64,000 nt of DNA from Klebsiella oxytoca NBRC 105695 (GCF_001598695.1 NZ_BCZK01000019.1:35786-99785); one strand, 5' to 3'. Shown: positions 20,919-33,137, numbered from the stretch's first letter. Made by a program: numbers and translations. The notes: a model not told the origin generated them from the letters alone.

Positions 20919-22265
20919 TCAGACTTGAGGTTGCGTCAGCGGTTTAGCCCGCTTATGAATCAGCCCGACGCTATCGAGGAACCAGTACAGCAGTTTCGCC
21001 GCCAGTAGGCAGATCCCAAAGATAACGAGGAAAAAAACCACGCGAGAGCCAAAGGAATCCAGCCCTTCACGCGCCAGCACGATCATGTTGAAGATAGCGC
21101 CAAAACAAAAACTGTGCAGGATCGCCGCTTTATAGCGGTTCGTTTCCCGGTTGCCAAGCTCGTACAGCCAGTCAAACCATTTAATAATCAGCCCAACCGC
21201 TACCGCGCCCAGCGGCACGAACCAGACGCCCCCCATCACCACCAGCGAGCCAATCAGGGTTGGCGAAATCGCCAGGCCAGAATGGTTATTCAGCACTTCC
21301 CAGGTGAAATAGTTCGCAGTATTGAGCACCATTGTCGGTCGACCGTGCCACAACCAGCTGGGGATAAAAACATAGAAATCGCGGACGATTGGCGCCAGGC
21401 CCTGAAACTCAATCTTGTCGTAATTTTGCAGCAGCAGAGCCAGGTTCTCCCACGGCGAGAAGGTATCGCGGGTCAGATAGAGGAAAGTATAAAACGCTTC
21501 ATCGCCGCTGACGTTCATTCCGTAGCGTTTGAGCGCCAGCCAGAACATGCCGACGATGCCCAGTACGCCCGCCGCCGCCAGTATCCACAGACTTATCCAG
21601 CCGCGAATGATGCCAATAAACAGGAAGATAGCAAACGCAATGATGATATTCGCCCGGGTCCCGCCAACGATGGCATAAGTCAGCAGACCAAATGCGACGG
21701 TGCTGACGAGGAAGAATATCCACGCTTTATAATCCTGACGCAGAAAATAGACCACCAGCATTGCCGGAATGAAAAAGTAGAAGAAACGCTTTAGCGCCAC
21801 GCCGGAAACTTCGCTGGAGAAGATCTGGCTATAGGAATTGAGCTTGAATAACAGAAAGCCGTTATGCGCAAAGAAGATCCCGACGCAGAGCAGCGCCAGT
21901 CCCAGCAAAATCCCCCAGGCCAGATGGGTCTCCACGCGGTTCATCGTAAACAGCGGACGATGCTGATGGCTCTGCGCCGCCGAGCGTAGCCGCGTTTTAT
22001 AAGTCACGTAGTAAACCGCATAAAAACAGACGGAAACCAGCAGAGTTTGCAACAGAATTTCCGGCGGGGCGACCGCCACGTCGAAGCGAAACACCAGAAT
22101 ACTGGTCAGCGGAAAGCCAAAGAAAAAGGTCAGCAGAAACAGCAGCGAGAAAAAGACGTTGAAGTTGAAGCGCACCCGACGAAATTCAAACCAGGTGGCG
22201 GTGGCGATAAAAAGCGTCGACAGCAGCCAAACCAGCAGCAGTCCGCTAAATTGCATTAATGTCAT
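20919..22265 (-). CDS. wzyE: ECA polymerase WzyE
   Basis: Inner-membrane polymerase that joins ECA trisaccharide repeat units on undecaprenyl diphosphate in the periplasm. 448 residues with at least eleven hydrophobic helices; long conserved blocks such as [19 protein letters not shown] and [20 protein letters not shown] match E. coli WzyE. It overlaps wecF by four bases. Works with WzzE, which sets chain length. Confidence 0.95.
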   Translation of the reverse strand: MTLMQFSGLLLVWLLSTLFIATATWFEFRRVRFNFNVFFSLLFLLTFFFGFPLTSILVFRFDVAVAPPEILLQTLLVSVCFYAVYYVTYKTRLRSAAQSHQHRPLFTMNRVETHLAWGILLGLALLCVGIFFAHNGFLLFKLNSYSQIFSSEVSGVALKRFFYFFIPAMLVVYFLRQDYKAWIFFLVSTVAFGLLTYAIVGGTRANIIIAFAIFLFIGIIRGWISLWILAAAGVLGIVGMFWLALKRYGMNVSGDEAFYTFLYLTRDTFSPWENLALLLQNYDKIEFQGLAPIVRDFYVFIPSWLWHGRPTMVLNTANYFTWEVLNNHSGLAISPTLIGSLVVMGGVWFVPLGAVAVGLIIKWFDWLYELGNRETNRYKAAILHSFCFGAIFNMIVLAREGLDSFGSRVVFFLVIFGICLLAAKLLYWFLDSVGLIHKRAKPLTQPQV

Positions 22266-23341
22266 GCATCCACCCCCGCGGCAATCCGCAACGCCCGTCG
22301 CCAGCCCGTCAGATAATTAGGACGGAAGAAGGCAATCTGATTCTTATCCACGCCGGCCAGCTGGCGCTGCGCTTCACGCACCACGGCCGCGTCCAGCGTA
22401 TCGCTGGTAAAGAGTACCGGAATATGCTGCTCCGACATATCCTGCCAGAAGGGATTCTCCCGGTTCAGCACGCAGGGGATCCCCGCCTGAATCAGCAGAC
22501 ACAGCGTGCCGATCCCCTGCTGGCGGGCAAACAGGAAGTAGCCAAGATCGCAGCGGCGCAGCAGGGCCAGATAGTCATCAAACGCCAGCTTATCGCCCAG
22601 TACCTGAAGATGCGGCGGGCTGAACAGCGCCGCGCCGGCCGCGCGAACTTCATTGATGTAGTCGCTATTATTGGCCGGATAACCCATCGGCACGACAACG
22701 TTGACCGTATCGCCAAACTGCTGATGAATCGCGCGCAGCGCGGCGATATGCTCGTTGCTGCGGTCGCCGGAATTCCCCACCAGGATAGTCAGCGTCTCGC
22801 CGCGCGGCGCGCTTTCAGCAAGCGAGTTCAGCGCCGGATCCATGCGGGTCGGGAAATAGAGCAGTTCGCCCGGCACGCCCGAATGCCGGGCGGCGAACCA
22901 ACTGAGATCGCCGCGGGTCGCAAAGACGCGCCCTACCCGCCCCTGCGCCAGGCGCCGCAGCGGATAAAACAAGCGAAACTTCAGGCTGGCGGAATTCTCA
23001 TACAGATCCGCGCCCCAGATGTGCCAGTTAAACTGCGCCGGGCGGATCCCCCCGCTGAGCAGCGCCAGCCACAGGCCGGTATTAAACTGGCCGTGAAAGA
23101 AAAAGCGCTGCTGCCGGTTCGCCTTTGCCAGCGCGATAACCGCCTTTGCCAGCGACTTCTTCCCCGGATAGCAGCTGATGGAGAGCGCGGGGTACGCTTC
23201 GCGAATTCCTGTCGCATCACCGACGACCATAAACAGGCGAGCCTGCTCGTCATTGACGGCCAGCTCATCATTAAAGAACCGCAGAACGGTCTGGTTGTGG
23301 TGCGGGATATCCGATCCCAGTACATGTATCAGTGCTGTCAT
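22262..23341 (-). CDS. wecF: 4-acetamido-4,6-dideoxy-D-galactose (Fuc4NAc) transferase WecF
   Basis: GT56 glycosyltransferase that adds Fuc4NAc to ECA lipid II, completing the trisaccharide. 359 residues, the same as E. coli; conserved [33 protein letters not shown] and [19 protein letters not shown] blocks. Overlaps wzxE and wzyE by four bases on each side. A long open frame on the opposite strand here is a shadow of GC-rich codons. Confidence 0.95.
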   Translation of the reverse strand: MTALIHVLGSDIPHHNQTVLRFFNDELAVNDEQARLFMVVGDATGIREAYPALSISCYPGKKSLAKAVIALAKANRQQRFFFHGQFNTGLWLALLSGGIRPAQFNWHIWGADLYENSASLKFRLFYPLRRLAQGRVGRVFATRGDLSWFAARHSGVPGELLYFPTRMDPALNSLAESAPRGETLTILVGNSGDRSNEHIAALRAIHQQFGDTVNVVVPMGYPANNSDYINEVRAAGAALFSPPHLQVLGDKLAFDDYLALLRRCDLGYFLFARQQGIGTLCLLIQAGIPCVLNRENPFWQDMSEQHIPVLFTSDTLDAAVVREAQRQLAGVDKNQIAFFRPNYLTGWRRALRIAAGVDA

Positions 23342-24588
23342 GCCCGTTTACGCCAAAGTAAAAACACGCCGCTACAGAGGGCGAAATAAACAATATAAGT
23401 AGCCATATACGCCTGCGCCGCGCCGATAGCGCCGTGCGCCGGTATAAGCCAGTGCGAGAATGCGGTCAACAGCGTGAACTGGCTGATTTCCGTCAGAATA
23501 TAAAAACGCAGCGAGGCTTTGGCGATCACCAGATAGCCATAAACATATGCCCCGACCTTCAACACATCGCCCACCAACTGCCAGGCAAACAGATCGCGCA
23601 TTGCCGTAAAGCGGTCGGAAAACAGCAGCCAGATAGCGAAATCGCGCAGCAGCCATACGGTCAGGCTGGCTGCAGCTACCGCCGGGAGAACAAATTTTAA
23701 CGATTTGCCAATCTCACGGGTGATATCCGCTTTCGCCGTCAAGCGGGACAATGTCGGTAACAGATAAACGCTAAATGATGCGGTAATAAACTGTAAATAG
23801 GCATCGGAGATGCTGCTTACCCCCTGCCAGATCCCCACCGCGTCCCAGCCATAGTGGGCCGCCAGCAGGTTACGCATCATCACGTAGGCTACCGGCAGCG
23901 TCACCGAAGTAATCAGCGCCATCAGGGTAAATTTCGACAGCTGCCCTGCGAGGCCGTTGTCCCAGCGCGGACGCAGCGCGCTCAGCGGAATATTGCCGCG
24001 TCGCCACAGTACGATAGCCGCCGGCACGACCACCAGCGCAGGTACCAGCGCCAGTCCCAGCAATGCGCCCTGATAGCCGCCGAAACGGTAGCAGGCATAG
24101 TACGCCGCCACGCCAATCAGGCTCCCGGCGATAAGCGACAGCGCATTGCCCGCCGCATCGCGAAACCCCTTCATCAGCGCTAACAGGAAGTTCGCCCAGG
24201 CAATGCCCATCTGCACCAGCGCTACCAGCCGTACCAGATTCTGATAATGCTGATGACCGAACAGACCCTGGCTTATCGGCGCCGCCGCCAGCAGGAATAT
24301 CAGCGCCAGCAGGGTGGAGAACCCCAGCACCATCGCTGAAGCGGTGCCGACGACGTTGTGCAACTGCCGGCGATCGTCATGATGCTGGGCTACCAGCTTC
24401 GTGACGCCGTTAAAGATTCCGGCCCCCGCCAGCACGCCAAGCACGGTCACCAGCTGGCGGAAGTTGCCCGCTTGCCCCACGCCTGCCGGGCCGAACGACA
24501 CCGCCAGCAGTTTAACTACCAGCAGACCGGCGCCGATTTTGACCAGCGTGGACGCTGCGGTCCACAGAGAAGCTTTAGCCAGCGACAT
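23338..24588 (-). CDS. wzxE: ECA repeat-unit flippase WzxE
   Basis: Flips the completed lipid III (undecaprenyl-PP-trisaccharide) across the inner membrane. 416 residues, MOP-superfamily polysaccharide transporter with about twelve helices, beginning [21 protein letters not shown]. It starts one base from the end of wecE and overlaps wecF. Confidence 0.95.
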   Translation of the reverse strand: MSLAKASLWTAASTLVKIGAGLLVVKLLAVSFGPAGVGQAGNFRQLVTVLGVLAGAGIFNGVTKLVAQHHDDRRQLHNVVGTASAMVLGFSTLLALIFLLAAAPISQGLFGHQHYQNLVRLVALVQMGIAWANFLLALMKGFRDAAGNALSLIAGSLIGVAAYYACYRFGGYQGALLGLALVPALVVVPAAIVLWRRGNIPLSALRPRWDNGLAGQLSKFTLMALITSVTLPVAYVMMRNLLAAHYGWDAVGIWQGVSSISDAYLQFITASFSVYLLPTLSRLTAKADITREIGKSLKFVLPAVAAASLTVWLLRDFAIWLLFSDRFTAMRDLFAWQLVGDVLKVGAYVYGYLVIAKASLRFYILTEISQFTLLTAFSHWLIPAHGAIGAAQAYMATYIVYFALCSGVFLLWRKRA

Positions 24589-24589
24589 A

Positions 24590-25720
24590 TCAGGAGAAAT
24601 AGCTCAGCAGCGAGTTAATCACCGTGCGCTGGTTTACGCTCGACAGGTTGTAGAATAACGGCAAACGCAGCAGGCGTTCGCTCTCCTGAGTCGTGAAGCG
24701 ATCCGTCCCGTGGAACACGCCGAAGTTCTCCCCGGCCGGGCAGCTATGCAGCGGAATATAGTGGAACACGGCCAGAATCTCCGCCTCTTTCAGCCAGGCA
24801 ATCAGCTTACTGCGATCGTCAATATCGCGCAGCTTGATGTAGAACATATGCGCATTGTGCCCGCAGTCGGCAGGCACAATCGGCAGCTCGATACGCCCGG
24901 CGCGCGCCAGCGGCAGCAGGGCCTCGTAGTAGTTCTGCCACAGCGCCAGGCGCTGCTGGTTAATTCGCTCCGCCGCTTCCAGCTGCGCCCACAGATAGGC
25001 CGCCTGTAAATCGGACATCAGGTAGCTGGAGCCGATATCACGCCAGGTGTATTTATCCACCAGACCACGGAAAAACTGGCTGCGGTTGGTGCCTTTTTCT
25101 CGAATGATCTCCGCGCGCTCTACCAGCTTGCGATCGTTAATCAGCGTCGCGCCGCCTTCACCGCCCGCAGTGTAGTTTTTTGTTTCATGGAAGCTGAAGC
25201 AGCCAATATGGCCGATAGTACCGAGCGCCCGGCCTTTATAGGTCGACATCACGCCCTGAGCGGCATCTTCCACGACAAACAGATTATGTTTGCTGGCGAT
25301 AGCCATAATGGTGTCCATTTCGCAGGCCACGCCGGCGTAGTGGACCGGCACAATCGCGCGGGTTTTGTCGGTGATCGCCGCTTCAATCAGCGTTTCATCA
25401 ATATTCATGGTGTCGCGACGAATATCAACGAAGACGATTTTTGCGCCACGCAGCACAAAGGCGTTGGCGGTGGAGACGAAGGTATAGCTCGGCATAATCA
25501 CTTCATCGCCCGGCTGGATATCCAGCAGCAGCGCCGCCATTTCCAGCGAAGCGGTGCAGGACGGCGTCAGCAGGGCTTTGGCAGTACCGAAGCGCTGCTC
25601 CATCCACTGCTGGCAGCGGCGGGTAAAACCGCCATCGCCGCACAGCTTGCCGCTTCCCATCGCGGACTGCATATAATCAAGCTCGGTTCCCACCACCGGC
25701 GGTGCGTTAAATGGAATCAT
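24590..25720 (-). CDS. wecE: dTDP-4-amino-4,6-dideoxygalactose transaminase WecE (RffA)
   Basis: PLP-dependent aminotransferase converting dTDP-4-keto-6-deoxyglucose to dTDP-Fuc4N. 376 residues of the DegT/DnrJ/EryC1 family; the PLP lysine is in SFHETKNYTAGGEGG and the conserved EDAAQGV motif is present. ATG 25720 (MIPFNAPPV) is used; upstream in-frame codons overlap wecD and are not conserved. Coupled to wecD. Confidence 0.95.
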   Translation of the reverse strand: MIPFNAPPVVGTELDYMQSAMGSGKLCGDGGFTRRCQQWMEQRFGTAKALLTPSCTASLEMAALLLDIQPGDEVIMPSYTFVSTANAFVLRGAKIVFVDIRRDTMNIDETLIEAAITDKTRAIVPVHYAGVACEMDTIMAIASKHNLFVVEDAAQGVMSTYKGRALGTIGHIGCFSFHETKNYTAGGEGGATLINDRKLVERAEIIREKGTNRSQFFRGLVDKYTWRDIGSSYLMSDLQAAYLWAQLEAAERINQQRLALWQNYYEALLPLARAGRIELPIVPADCGHNAHMFYIKLRDIDDRSKLIAWLKEAEILAVFHYIPLHSCPAGENFGVFHGTDRFTTQESERLLRLPLFYNLSSVNQRTVINSLLSYFS

Positions 25721-25724
25721 CATG

Positions 25725-26399
25725 TCACCTGTATAACCAGTACGCGGTGCTTTCGACATTCGCACCGCTAAGAATGTAACGTTTAAGCGCGGCGGTGTTG
25801 CCCATCTGGGTCGCCACCCGCAGTGTCTTCAGCCCGCGCAGCGCGGTCCAGCCCTGAGCTGCCTGCATTAATTCCGCTCCGGCTCCGCGTCCGGCCAGCA
25901 GGCCAATCCTTGCCTCGTGCGCGCTAAGCTGGCGCAGGGAGACAAAAGCGCGGATATCGCCGCCAGGGGCGCGAAACACCAGACACTGATGATCGAAGGT
26001 GCCGCGCACCGCATTTTCAATCCACTGGGCATAGAAACGGCCGCTGGCATCGGCTGCGTACCAGGGCGCGCGAAAACGGCTCTGCGCAAAGGCCAGCGCT
26101 GCCAGTTCACGCAGCCGGGGAATATCCGCCTCGGTCGCCGGCTCGGCGCCACTATCACCATAAGCGGCTGGCGAAAGCGCGAGATCGACCTCGCCCTCCA
26201 CCAGTCGGAAGCCCAATGCCTGCAGCGCATCCAGGCGTGCGGTATCATCCGCCGCAACTTTCGCCTGTACCCGCGACCAGTTCGCCAGCGCGTCCACCGT
26301 CAGCGGCGGCGCATCATCGCCAAAGCGCAGGATAGCGCTATTGACGCCGAAGAAGCGGTTCTCCCACTCCAGGGACTCAATACTGGCGCGGGCGGGCAC
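25725..26399 (-). CDS. wecD: dTDP-fucosamine acetyltransferase WecD (RffC)
   Basis: GNAT-family enzyme that acetylates dTDP-Fuc4N with acetyl-CoA to give dTDP-Fuc4NAc. 224 residues, starting at GTG 26399 ([18 protein letters not shown]), the same length as in E. coli. The acetyl-CoA binding loop is [15 protein letters not shown]. The start lies 23 bp inside rffH, so translation is probably coupled. Confidence 0.93.
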   Translation of the reverse strand: MPARASIESLEWENRFFGVNSAILRFGDDAPPLTVDALANWSRVQAKVAADDTARLDALQALGFRLVEGEVDLALSPAAYGDSGAEPATEADIPRLRELAALAFAQSRFRAPWYAADASGRFYAQWIENAVRGTFDHQCLVFRAPGGDIRAFVSLRQLSAHEARIGLLAGRGAGAELMQAAQGWTALRGLKTLRVATQMGNTAALKRYILSGANVESTAYWLYR

Positions 26400-27258
26400 G
26401 GAGTAAATCCAGTAAGTATTGACCGTAGCCGGTTTTTTCCAGCCGTTTCGCCGCGCGCTTCACGCCGTCGTCGTCCAGCCAGCCGTTGCGCCAGGCGATC
26501 TCTTCCAGGCAGGCAATCTTGAAACCCTGACGCTTTTCCACCGTTTGCACAAACATGCTGGCTTCGATCAGGCTATCGTGCGTGCCGGTATCGAGCCAGG
26601 CAAAACCGCGGCCCAGCAGCTCAACCGTTAGCGCGCCATCGTCGAGATACATTTGATTGATGGAGGTGATCTCCAGCTCGCCGCGCGCCGAGGGTTTAAC
26701 CCGTTTTGCGTATTCCGCGACTTTACCGTCGTAGAAATAGAGGCCGGTTACCGCCCAGTTGGATTTGGGCTGCTTTGGCTTCTCCTCCAGCGAAATCGCG
26801 CGGAAATCGTCATCAAACTCCACCACGCCAAAGCGTTCCGGGTCCATCACCTGATAACCAAACACCGTCGCCCCGGAAGTGCGGGACGCGACGCTACGGA
26901 GCTTCGGGCTAAAACCCTGGCCGAAAAAGATATTATCGCCGAGCACCAGGCATGAGGGCTCACCGTTGAGGAACGCCTCGCCGATGATAAAGGCCTGCGC
27001 CAGCCCGTCCGGGCTTGGCTGCGCGGCGTAGCTGAGCTGAACGCCGAACTCCGAACCATCGCCAAGCAGGCGCTGGAAATCGCGCTGGTCGTCCGGGGTG
27101 GTAATGATCAGCACTTCGCGAATCCCGGCCAGCATCAGCACCGAGAGCGGATAGTAGATCATCGGCTTATCGTAGATGGGTAGCAGCTGTTTTGAGACGC
27201 CGCGCGTGATCGGATGCAGGCGGGTACCCGATCCGCCTGCCAGAATAATACCTTTCAT
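26377..27258 (-). CDS. rffH: Glucose-1-phosphate thymidylyltransferase RffH (RmlA2)
   Basis: Makes dTDP-glucose, the first step to Fuc4NAc. 293 residues with the nucleotidyltransferase signature [14 protein letters not shown], the catalytic-site Lys of [10 protein letters not shown], and GDNIFFG. It is the ECA-specific paralogue of RmlA. Located between rffG and wecD as in E. coli. Confidence 0.95.
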   Translation of the reverse strand: MKGIILAGGSGTRLHPITRGVSKQLLPIYDKPMIYYPLSVLMLAGIREVLIITTPDDQRDFQRLLGDGSEFGVQLSYAAQPSPDGLAQAFIIGEAFLNGEPSCLVLGDNIFFGQGFSPKLRSVASRTSGATVFGYQVMDPERFGVVEFDDDFRAISLEEKPKQPKSNWAVTGLYFYDGKVAEYAKRVKPSARGELEITSINQMYLDDGALTVELLGRGFAWLDTGTHDSLIEASMFVQTVEKRQGFKIACLEEIAWRNGWLDDDGVKRAAKRLEKTGYGQYLLDLLRARPRQY

Positions 27259-27275
27259 TTTACCCCCTCAAGCGC

Positions 27276-28343
27276 TCAGGCTTGCAGCCCCAGGCGTTCA
27301 CCCTGATAGCTGCCGTCCAGCACCTGCTGCCACCAGGCTTCATTAGCCAGGTACCACGCAACGGTTTTGCGCATCCCGCTGGTGAACGTTTCGGCCGGCG
27401 TCCAGCCCAGTTCACGCGCTATTTTCGCCGCATCAATAGCGTAGCGCAGGTCGTGGCCGGGACGATCGGCAACAAAGGTGATGAGATCGCGATAGCGCGC
27501 AAGGCCTTCCGGTTTGCGCGGCGCCAGCTCTTCCAGCAGATCGCAAATGGTTTCCACTACCTCGATATTTTTCCGCTCGTTATGGCCGCCGATATTGTAA
27601 GTTTCGCCCGGCTCACCGCTCGTTGCCACCCGATAGAGCGCCCTGGCGTGATCTTCAACGTACAACCAGTCGCGGATCTGCTGCCCGTTGCCATAAACCG
27701 GCAGCGGTTTACCCGCCAGCGCGTTCAGGATAGTCAGCGGGATCAGTTTTTCCGGGAAATGATACGGTCCGTAGTTATTCGAGCAGTTGGTGACCAGCGT
27801 TGGCAGGCCATAGGTTCTCTTCCAGGCGCGCACCAGATGATCGCTGCTGGCTTTCGACGCCGAATAGGGGCTGCTGGGCGCATAGGGCGTGGTTTCGGTA
27901 AAAAACGCGCCGCTGTCGTGCAGATCGCCATAGACCTCATCCGTTGAGATGTGGTGGAAACGAAAGGCGGATTTTTTATCGTTCGCCAGCGTATTCCACC
28001 AGGCCCTGGCCGCTTCCAGCAGCGTCCAGGTACCGACAATGTTGGTTTCGATAAACGCCGCCGGGCCGTCAATAGAGCGGTCAACGTGGCTTTCAGCGGC
28101 CAGATGCATCACCGTATCGGGCTGATAGTGGCGAAATACCCGGTCCAGTTCAGCGCGATCGCAGATATCCACCTGTTCAAAAGCAAAACGCGGATCCCCG
28201 GCGACAGGCGCCAGCGACATCAGATTCCCCGCGTAGGTCAGCTTATCAACCACCACCACGTTATCGCTGGTTGCAGTGATGATTTCACGCACCACCGCAG
28301 AACCGATAAAACCGGCGCCGCCGGTGACCAGAATCGTTCTCAC
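27276..28343 (-). CDS. rffG: dTDP-glucose 4,6-dehydratase RffG (RmlB2)
   Basis: SDR enzyme making dTDP-4-keto-6-deoxyglucose. 355 residues with the NAD-binding [12 protein letters not shown] motif, the catalytic Thr-Asp-Glu triad in [11 protein letters not shown], and the YSASK Tyr/Lys pair. The GTG at 28343 is preferred over ATG 28349 because an AGGGG ribosome site stands seven bases before it and the length equals E. coli RffG. It overlaps the wecC stop codon. Confidence 0.94.
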   Translation of the reverse strand: MRTILVTGGAGFIGSAVVREIITATSDNVVVVDKLTYAGNLMSLAPVAGDPRFAFEQVDICDRAELDRVFRHYQPDTVMHLAAESHVDRSIDGPAAFIETNIVGTWTLLEAARAWWNTLANDKKSAFRFHHISTDEVYGDLHDSGAFFTETTPYAPSSPYSASKASSDHLVRAWKRTYGLPTLVTNCSNNYGPYHFPEKLIPLTILNALAGKPLPVYGNGQQIRDWLYVEDHARALYRVATSGEPGETYNIGGHNERKNIEVVETICDLLEELAPRKPEGLARYRDLITFVADRPGHDLRYAIDAAKIARELGWTPAETFTSGMRKTVAWYLANEAWWQQVLDGSYQGERLGLQA

Positions 28344-29602
28344 CGCCATACCCCTTTGGTATCGACGATAAACTGCTGGCTGACGCTATCCCCGCTAATC
28401 GCTTTAAATTCTTTATGATCGACCAGCATCACCAGCACATCGGCGCTCGCCAGCGCTTCGTCGAGCAACGCCAGAGCGCACAGGCCATCAAGCTTCTTCG
28501 GCAACTGGTGGATATTCGGCTCAACAACCAGGGTTTCGCCGCCGTGCCAGCGGGCGATTTGTGCGGCAATGGCCATGGCCGGGCTTTCGCGCAGATCATC
28601 AATATTCGGCTTAAACGCCAGGCCAAAGCAGGCGATTTTTATCTCGCTGGCGCGTTTGTTGCTGGCGGCAAGGCAGTCGGCGACCCGCGCTTTAACTTCA
28701 TCGATCACCCACTCTGGTTTATGGTCGTTAACTTCACGCGCGGTACGGATAAGCCGCGCCTGCTGCGGGTTTTGCGCCACGATAAACCACGGGTCGACCG
28801 CGATGCAGTGACCGCCAACGCCCGGACCGGGCTGGAGAATGTTCACGCGCGGATGGCGATTCGCCAGGCGAATCAGTTCCCAGACGTTAATCCCCTGATC
28901 GGCGCAAATCAGCGAAAGTTCATTGGCAAAAGCGATATTAACGTCGCGGAAGCTGTTTTCTGTCAGCTTGCACATTTCGGCGGTGCGAGAGTTAGTCACC
29001 ACACATTCGCCTTCGAGGAAAATTTTATACAGCTCGCTGGCGCGGGCTGAGCAAACCGGCGACATACCCCCGATCACGCGATCGTTTTTGATCAGCTCAA
29101 CCATGACCTGACCCGGCAAAACGCGCTCCGGGCAGTAGGCGATATTCACGTCCGCCGCTTCGCCAGCCTGCTGCGGGAAGCTCAAATCGGGGCGCATTTC
29201 CGCCAGCCAGTCCGCCATCTGTTCGGTTGAACCTACCGGCGAAGTGGACTCGAGGATAACCAGCGAACCTTTCTTCAGCGTCGGCGCGATAGATTTAGCC
29301 GCCGACTCGACGAAAACCATATCCGGTTCGTGCAGGTCTTTAAACGGCGTCGGCACCGCAATCAGATAGGCGTCAGCTTCTACTGGCGCGGTGGTGGCGC
29401 TCAGATAGCCCTGCTCGACCGCCGTTTTAACGACGCTCGCCAGATCCGGCTCCACGATATGAATTTCACCACGGTTAATGGTCTCCACGGCGTGTTGATT
29501 GACATCAACGCCGACCACCCGCTTTTGCCGGGAGGCGAACGCGGCAGCGGTTGGCAGGCCAATATATCCAAGGCCAATCACTGAAATGGTAGAAAAATTC
29601 AT
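28340..29602 (-). CDS. wecC: UDP-N-acetyl-D-mannosamine dehydrogenase WecC (RffD)
   Basis: Oxidises UDP-ManNAc to UDP-ManNAcA with two NAD+. 420 residues of the UDP-glucose/GDP-mannose dehydrogenase family: N-terminal [14 protein letters not shown], the catalytic Cys region [16 protein letters not shown], and the C-terminal UDP-binding domain ([16 protein letters not shown]). Overlaps wecB by four bases. Confidence 0.95.
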   Translation of the reverse strand: MNFSTISVIGLGYIGLPTAAAFASRQKRVVGVDVNQHAVETINRGEIHIVEPDLASVVKTAVEQGYLSATTAPVEADAYLIAVPTPFKDLHEPDMVFVESAAKSIAPTLKKGSLVILESTSPVGSTEQMADWLAEMRPDLSFPQQAGEAADVNIAYCPERVLPGQVMVELIKNDRVIGGMSPVCSARASELYKIFLEGECVVTNSRTAEMCKLTENSFRDVNIAFANELSLICADQGINVWELIRLANRHPRVNILQPGPGVGGHCIAVDPWFIVAQNPQQARLIRTAREVNDHKPEWVIDEVKARVADCLAASNKRASEIKIACFGLAFKPNIDDLRESPAMAIAAQIARWHGGETLVVEPNIHQLPKKLDGLCALALLDEALASADVLVMLVDHKEFKAISGDSVSQQFIVDTKGVWR

Positions 29603-30729
29603 AGCGTTACCTGATTATTTTTAAGTGCAGACAAAATACGATGACACGCTTGTCCATCGCCGTACGGGTTATGCGCCCGGCTCATGGCCTGCCAGGCGGA
29701 CTCATCATGCAGCAAGCGCGTGACTTCATTGACGATGCGCTGGCTGTCGGTACCCACCAGGCATACGGTTCCCGCGCTGACCGCTTCCGGACGCTCGGTC
29801 ATTTCGCGCATTACCAGCACCGGTTTGCCGAGCGATGGCGCCTCTTCCTGGATACCGCCGGAATCGGTCAGAATCAACCACGCGCGATTCATCAGCCAGA
29901 CGAACGGCAGATAATCCTGCGGCTCAATAAGCATGACGTTCTCAACGTGGCCGAGAATACGGTTAACCGGTTCGCTGACGTTCGGGTTCAGATGCACCGG
30001 ATAGACAATCTGTACGTCTGGGTTATTGGCAGCGATCTCTGCCAGCGCGTGGCAGATTTGCTCAAAACCGCGGCCAAAGCTTTCCCGACGATGCCCGGTG
30101 ACCAGAATCATCTTCTTACCGTTGGCGAGAAAAGGATAACGCTGAGTCAGCTCGTTACGCAGCGCTTCATCGCTCAGTACCCGATCGCGCACCCAAAACA
30201 GCGCATCAATAACCGTATTGCCGGTTATCGTGATCCGATTATCGGCAATATTTTCCCGCAGCAGGTTCTGCCGCGAGGTTTCCGTCGGCGCAAAATGGTA
30301 CGTTGCCAGATGCCCGGTCAACGTGCGGTTCCCCTCTTCCGGCCACGGCGAGCTCAGATCGCCCGTGCGCAGTCCGGCTTCCACGTGCCCCACCGGAATG
30401 CGCTGATAGAAAGCGGCAAGGCTTGCCGCCATCGTCGTGGTGGTATCGCCATGCACCAGCACCACATCTGGCTTAAACGACTCCAGCACCGGCTTTAAGC
30501 CCTCAAGGATGCGGCAGGTAATCTCCGTCAACCCCTGACCCGGCTGCATGATGTTAAGGTCGTAGTCCGGAACAATAGAAAAAAGTTTCAACACCTGATC
30601 GAGCATCTCCCGATGCTGCGCGGTCACGCAAACTTTCGCCTCAAAATGAGGATCCCTTGCCAGCGCATGAACCAGAGGCGCCATTTTGATGGCTTCTGGT
30701 CTCGTGCCAAATACCGTTAGTACTTTCAC
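29599..30729 (-). CDS. wecB: UDP-N-acetylglucosamine 2-epimerase WecB (RffE)
   Basis: Interconverts UDP-GlcNAc and UDP-ManNAc, supplying the ManNAcA branch of ECA. 376 residues; typical [14 protein letters not shown] start, [27 protein letters not shown] and [16 protein letters not shown] motifs. Follows wzzE by 56 bp. Confidence 0.95.
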   Translation of the reverse strand: MKVLTVFGTRPEAIKMAPLVHALARDPHFEAKVCVTAQHREMLDQVLKLFSIVPDYDLNIMQPGQGLTEITCRILEGLKPVLESFKPDVVLVHGDTTTTMAASLAAFYQRIPVGHVEAGLRTGDLSSPWPEEGNRTLTGHLATYHFAPTETSRQNLLRENIADNRITITGNTVIDALFWVRDRVLSDEALRNELTQRYPFLANGKKMILVTGHRRESFGRGFEQICHALAEIAANNPDVQIVYPVHLNPNVSEPVNRILGHVENVMLIEPQDYLPFVWLMNRAWLILTDSGGIQEEAPSLGKPVLVMREMTERPEAVSAGTVCLVGTDSQRIVNEVTRLLHDESAWQAMSRAHNPYGDGQACHRILSALKNNQVTL

Positions 30730-30785
30730 ATCGATTCTCTTCGATTAGGCGATGAAGGCTGGATGTCCTTCACCACAGGTCGCAT

Positions 30786-31832
30786 TCACTGGACACGGCG
30801 ACGCGTTAACGCAACGCCTGCGCCGATGAGCGCGCCCACAATCCCCCACATCACCATCAGAAACGCGCGGCGCGGGCTATCGCGTTTTACCGGTTCTTCA
30901 GGCGTTCGCAAATACCTGTAAGTCTGAAAACGCGGGTCCAGGGTCGGTCCCACGTTTAACGTCGTTAACATGGCTCGGCTTTGGTCATAATCAAGATCGT
31001 ACTGCGGCCCGACCGCCTGCAGATTTTCCAGACGGGCCTGCAGCATCGGCCGGCCCAGTAAAAACAGTTCGGAATCCGGCAGCTGGTCTGGTGGAATATC
31101 GGTTTCGCTGCGGGAAATATTGTGTTGCTGGGCGACTTTCAGCGCCTGCTCCACGCTATGCATGCGGCGATTGAAAATTTCGCGCGCCACCTCTTCCTGG
31201 CGCTTAACCTGCGCTTTCATCTGCACGGTTCGCGCGGCCCAGGCGCCCTTAAGCTCGTCATTCAGGTGACCCGCCGCGCGCTGGCTGGCGAAGGCGACAT
31301 ACTGACGCAGCAGATTATTGGCATCCGGGGCGGTTTCCGCCGTCAGCTTCACGCTGTCGTTAACGCTTTTGAGCGCATCGCCAGGCATAAACTGAATGTC
31401 GTTAATCAGATCGTCCAGCAAAGCGGCATCGGCGCGGGCGTTACCCGATTGGCGCTGCTTGTAGTAGTCCGTTTGCAGCCAGAAATCGCGGCGGGTATCC
31501 CATGACGCCTGCTGCATAATGAACTCTTTATACGCTTCATCCATTACCGAAGGTTGATCGACCGAGACGAGATTGGCCTTGATATCGAGATTGCGTAAAA
31601 ACTGCTGTTGCGAATAGTACCCGCCCAGCATGTTCACCGTCGGCCGGTCGGTAATTGCCGTCGCGCTCCACTCCTGGCGAGCAAAGAAGGTATAGACCAG
31701 AACAATCAGTGCAAAGAGCACCGCGAAACCTGCTATCCAGCTTTTTCCTGCCCACAGGGCGCGAAACAGCCCGCGAATATCCAGCTCATTCTCAACGTTC
31801 ACTGTTTGTGCTCCCGGTAATGGTTGAGTCAT
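30786..31832 (-). CDS. wzzE: ECA chain-length regulator WzzE
   Basis: Polysaccharide co-polymerase (PCP-1) that sets the modal length of ECA chains with WzyE. 348 residues with two flanking transmembrane helices (about 34-52 and 320-340, AFLMVMWGIVGALIGAGVAL) and a large periplasmic helical domain. The Pro-rich motif before the second helix (TPEEPVKRDSPRRAF) is typical. ATG 31832 with GGGGAC ribosome site. Confidence 0.95.
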   Translation of the reverse strand: MTQPLPGAQTVNVENELDIRGLFRALWAGKSWIAGFAVLFALIVLVYTFFARQEWSATAITDRPTVNMLGGYYSQQQFLRNLDIKANLVSVDQPSVMDEAYKEFIMQQASWDTRRDFWLQTDYYKQRQSGNARADAALLDDLINDIQFMPGDALKSVNDSVKLTAETAPDANNLLRQYVAFASQRAAGHLNDELKGAWAARTVQMKAQVKRQEEVAREIFNRRMHSVEQALKVAQQHNISRSETDIPPDQLPDSELFLLGRPMLQARLENLQAVGPQYDLDYDQSRAMLTTLNVGPTLDPRFQTYRYLRTPEEPVKRDSPRRAFLMVMWGIVGALIGAGVALTRRRVQ

Positions 31833-31853
31833 CACGTCCCCAGATTGACTTGG

Positions 31854-32948
31854 TTAATTTGGATTATTGCCGCTGTGTCGCCGTATTCTGCGTCTAATGC
31901 GCTTAACCATGCGCGCCACTTTCCAGGCGCGTTTAATACAGTAGCCATAAAGAAAGAAGGCCACCAAAAAGAGTATTAACATCACCCATTCAGGAACAAT
32001 ACGGGTGTATTCCGCTGCCACACCAACCAGCGCCAGCAGCGCGGCGGCCAGGGTGATCAGCACGAATGCCTGGCGGGAAGTAAACCCGGCGCGCATGATC
32101 AAGTGATGAATATGCTGACGGTCCGGGGAGAACGGACTCATTCCTTTACGCAGGCGGCGGTACATAATCGCCACCATATCCATCAACGGGATCGCAATAA
32201 TCCATAGCGCAGTGACAGGGCTAATGGGATGCGTCTTTCCCTGCGTGGTCTCCAGCAGGATCCAGATGATAGTGAAGCCAATCATGGTGCTGCCGGCGTC
32301 ACCCATAAAGACTTTATAGCGACGGCCAAGCGCCCCGAGGTTTAGTAAAATATAGGGCAAAATGGCGGCAATCATCGCAAAACACCACATTGCCAGGCTG
32401 TACTGGCCATCAAACCACAGAATGATACCGGTTGCCGCAAAAGAGACGGAGGAGAGGCCGCCCAGCAGTCCATCGATGCCATCAACCATATTGAAGGCGT
32501 TGATCGCGGCCCAAACGGCGAAAAGCGTGAGGAAGAAGCCAAAGGGGCCGAGCACCAGCTCCCATGAGCCAAATATAAAGCCGAGGCTACTTAGATGAAG
32601 ATTTCCCACCATCATCATAATGACGGCGATGGCGGCCTGAATTACCGCGCGAATTTTTACGCTGATATCAAAGCGGTCGTCTAACGCGCCGACCAGCACA
32701 AGCACCCCGGCACACCCCAGGTATAACTTTGCGTGGGGAATGTAATAATCGGCGATGGCAAACGTAAAACAAATACCTGCGAAAACTGAAATACCACCGA
32801 CTAACGGAATCAAACCCTGATGCCGTTTACGATAGTTAGGTTTATCCACGAGCCCAACTCTTTTTGCCGCCTTGCGGGCGACAAATATAAACAGGGTGGT
32901 GAATAAGAAAATACTGATTAATTCAGTAATAGCAGTGAGTAAATTCAC
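31854..32948 (-). CDS. wecA: Undecaprenyl-phosphate GlcNAc-1-phosphate transferase WecA
   Basis: Initiates ECA (and many O-antigens) by making GlcNAc-PP-undecaprenol. 364 residues starting at GTG 32948 (MNLLTAITELISIFLF), which matches E. coli WecA; the longer open frame upstream is not membrane-like and is rejected. About eleven transmembrane helices with the catalytic DD (GALDDRFD), NAFNMVDGIDG, FMGDAGS and HIHH motifs. First gene of the ECA operon; a 242-bp gap separates it from rho. Confidence 0.95.
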   Translation of the reverse strand: MNLLTAITELISIFLFTTLFIFVARKAAKRVGLVDKPNYRKRHQGLIPLVGGISVFAGICFTFAIADYYIPHAKLYLGCAGVLVLVGALDDRFDISVKIRAVIQAAIAVIMMMVGNLHLSSLGFIFGSWELVLGPFGFFLTLFAVWAAINAFNMVDGIDGLLGGLSSVSFAATGIILWFDGQYSLAMWCFAMIAAILPYILLNLGALGRRYKVFMGDAGSTMIGFTIIWILLETTQGKTHPISPVTALWIIAIPLMDMVAIMYRRLRKGMSPFSPDRQHIHHLIMRAGFTSRQAFVLITLAAALLALVGVAAEYTRIVPEWVMLILFLVAFFLYGYCIKRAWKVARMVKRIRRRIRRHSGNNPN

Positions 32949-33137
32949 AACGCATGTGCTCTCAGCATAGTTAATCCGGGAAGTATAACGACGATGCCTC
33001 AACTCCAGAAGGGGCAAAGCAGAACATTACAAATTTATTGTAGAAATTTTAGACTGTTAAAGCTGTCTCTGCCTGCCATCCTGCTGCGCACATCATACGT
33101 TAACGCCCATTTTGTTTTCCCTTCCTGGATCATACAA

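Noticed and set aside
22259..23389. 376-codon plus-strand ORF opposite wecF
   Set aside because: Antisense shadow: wecF has full family similarity, and the shadow protein is Arg/Gln-rich without a recognisable fold.
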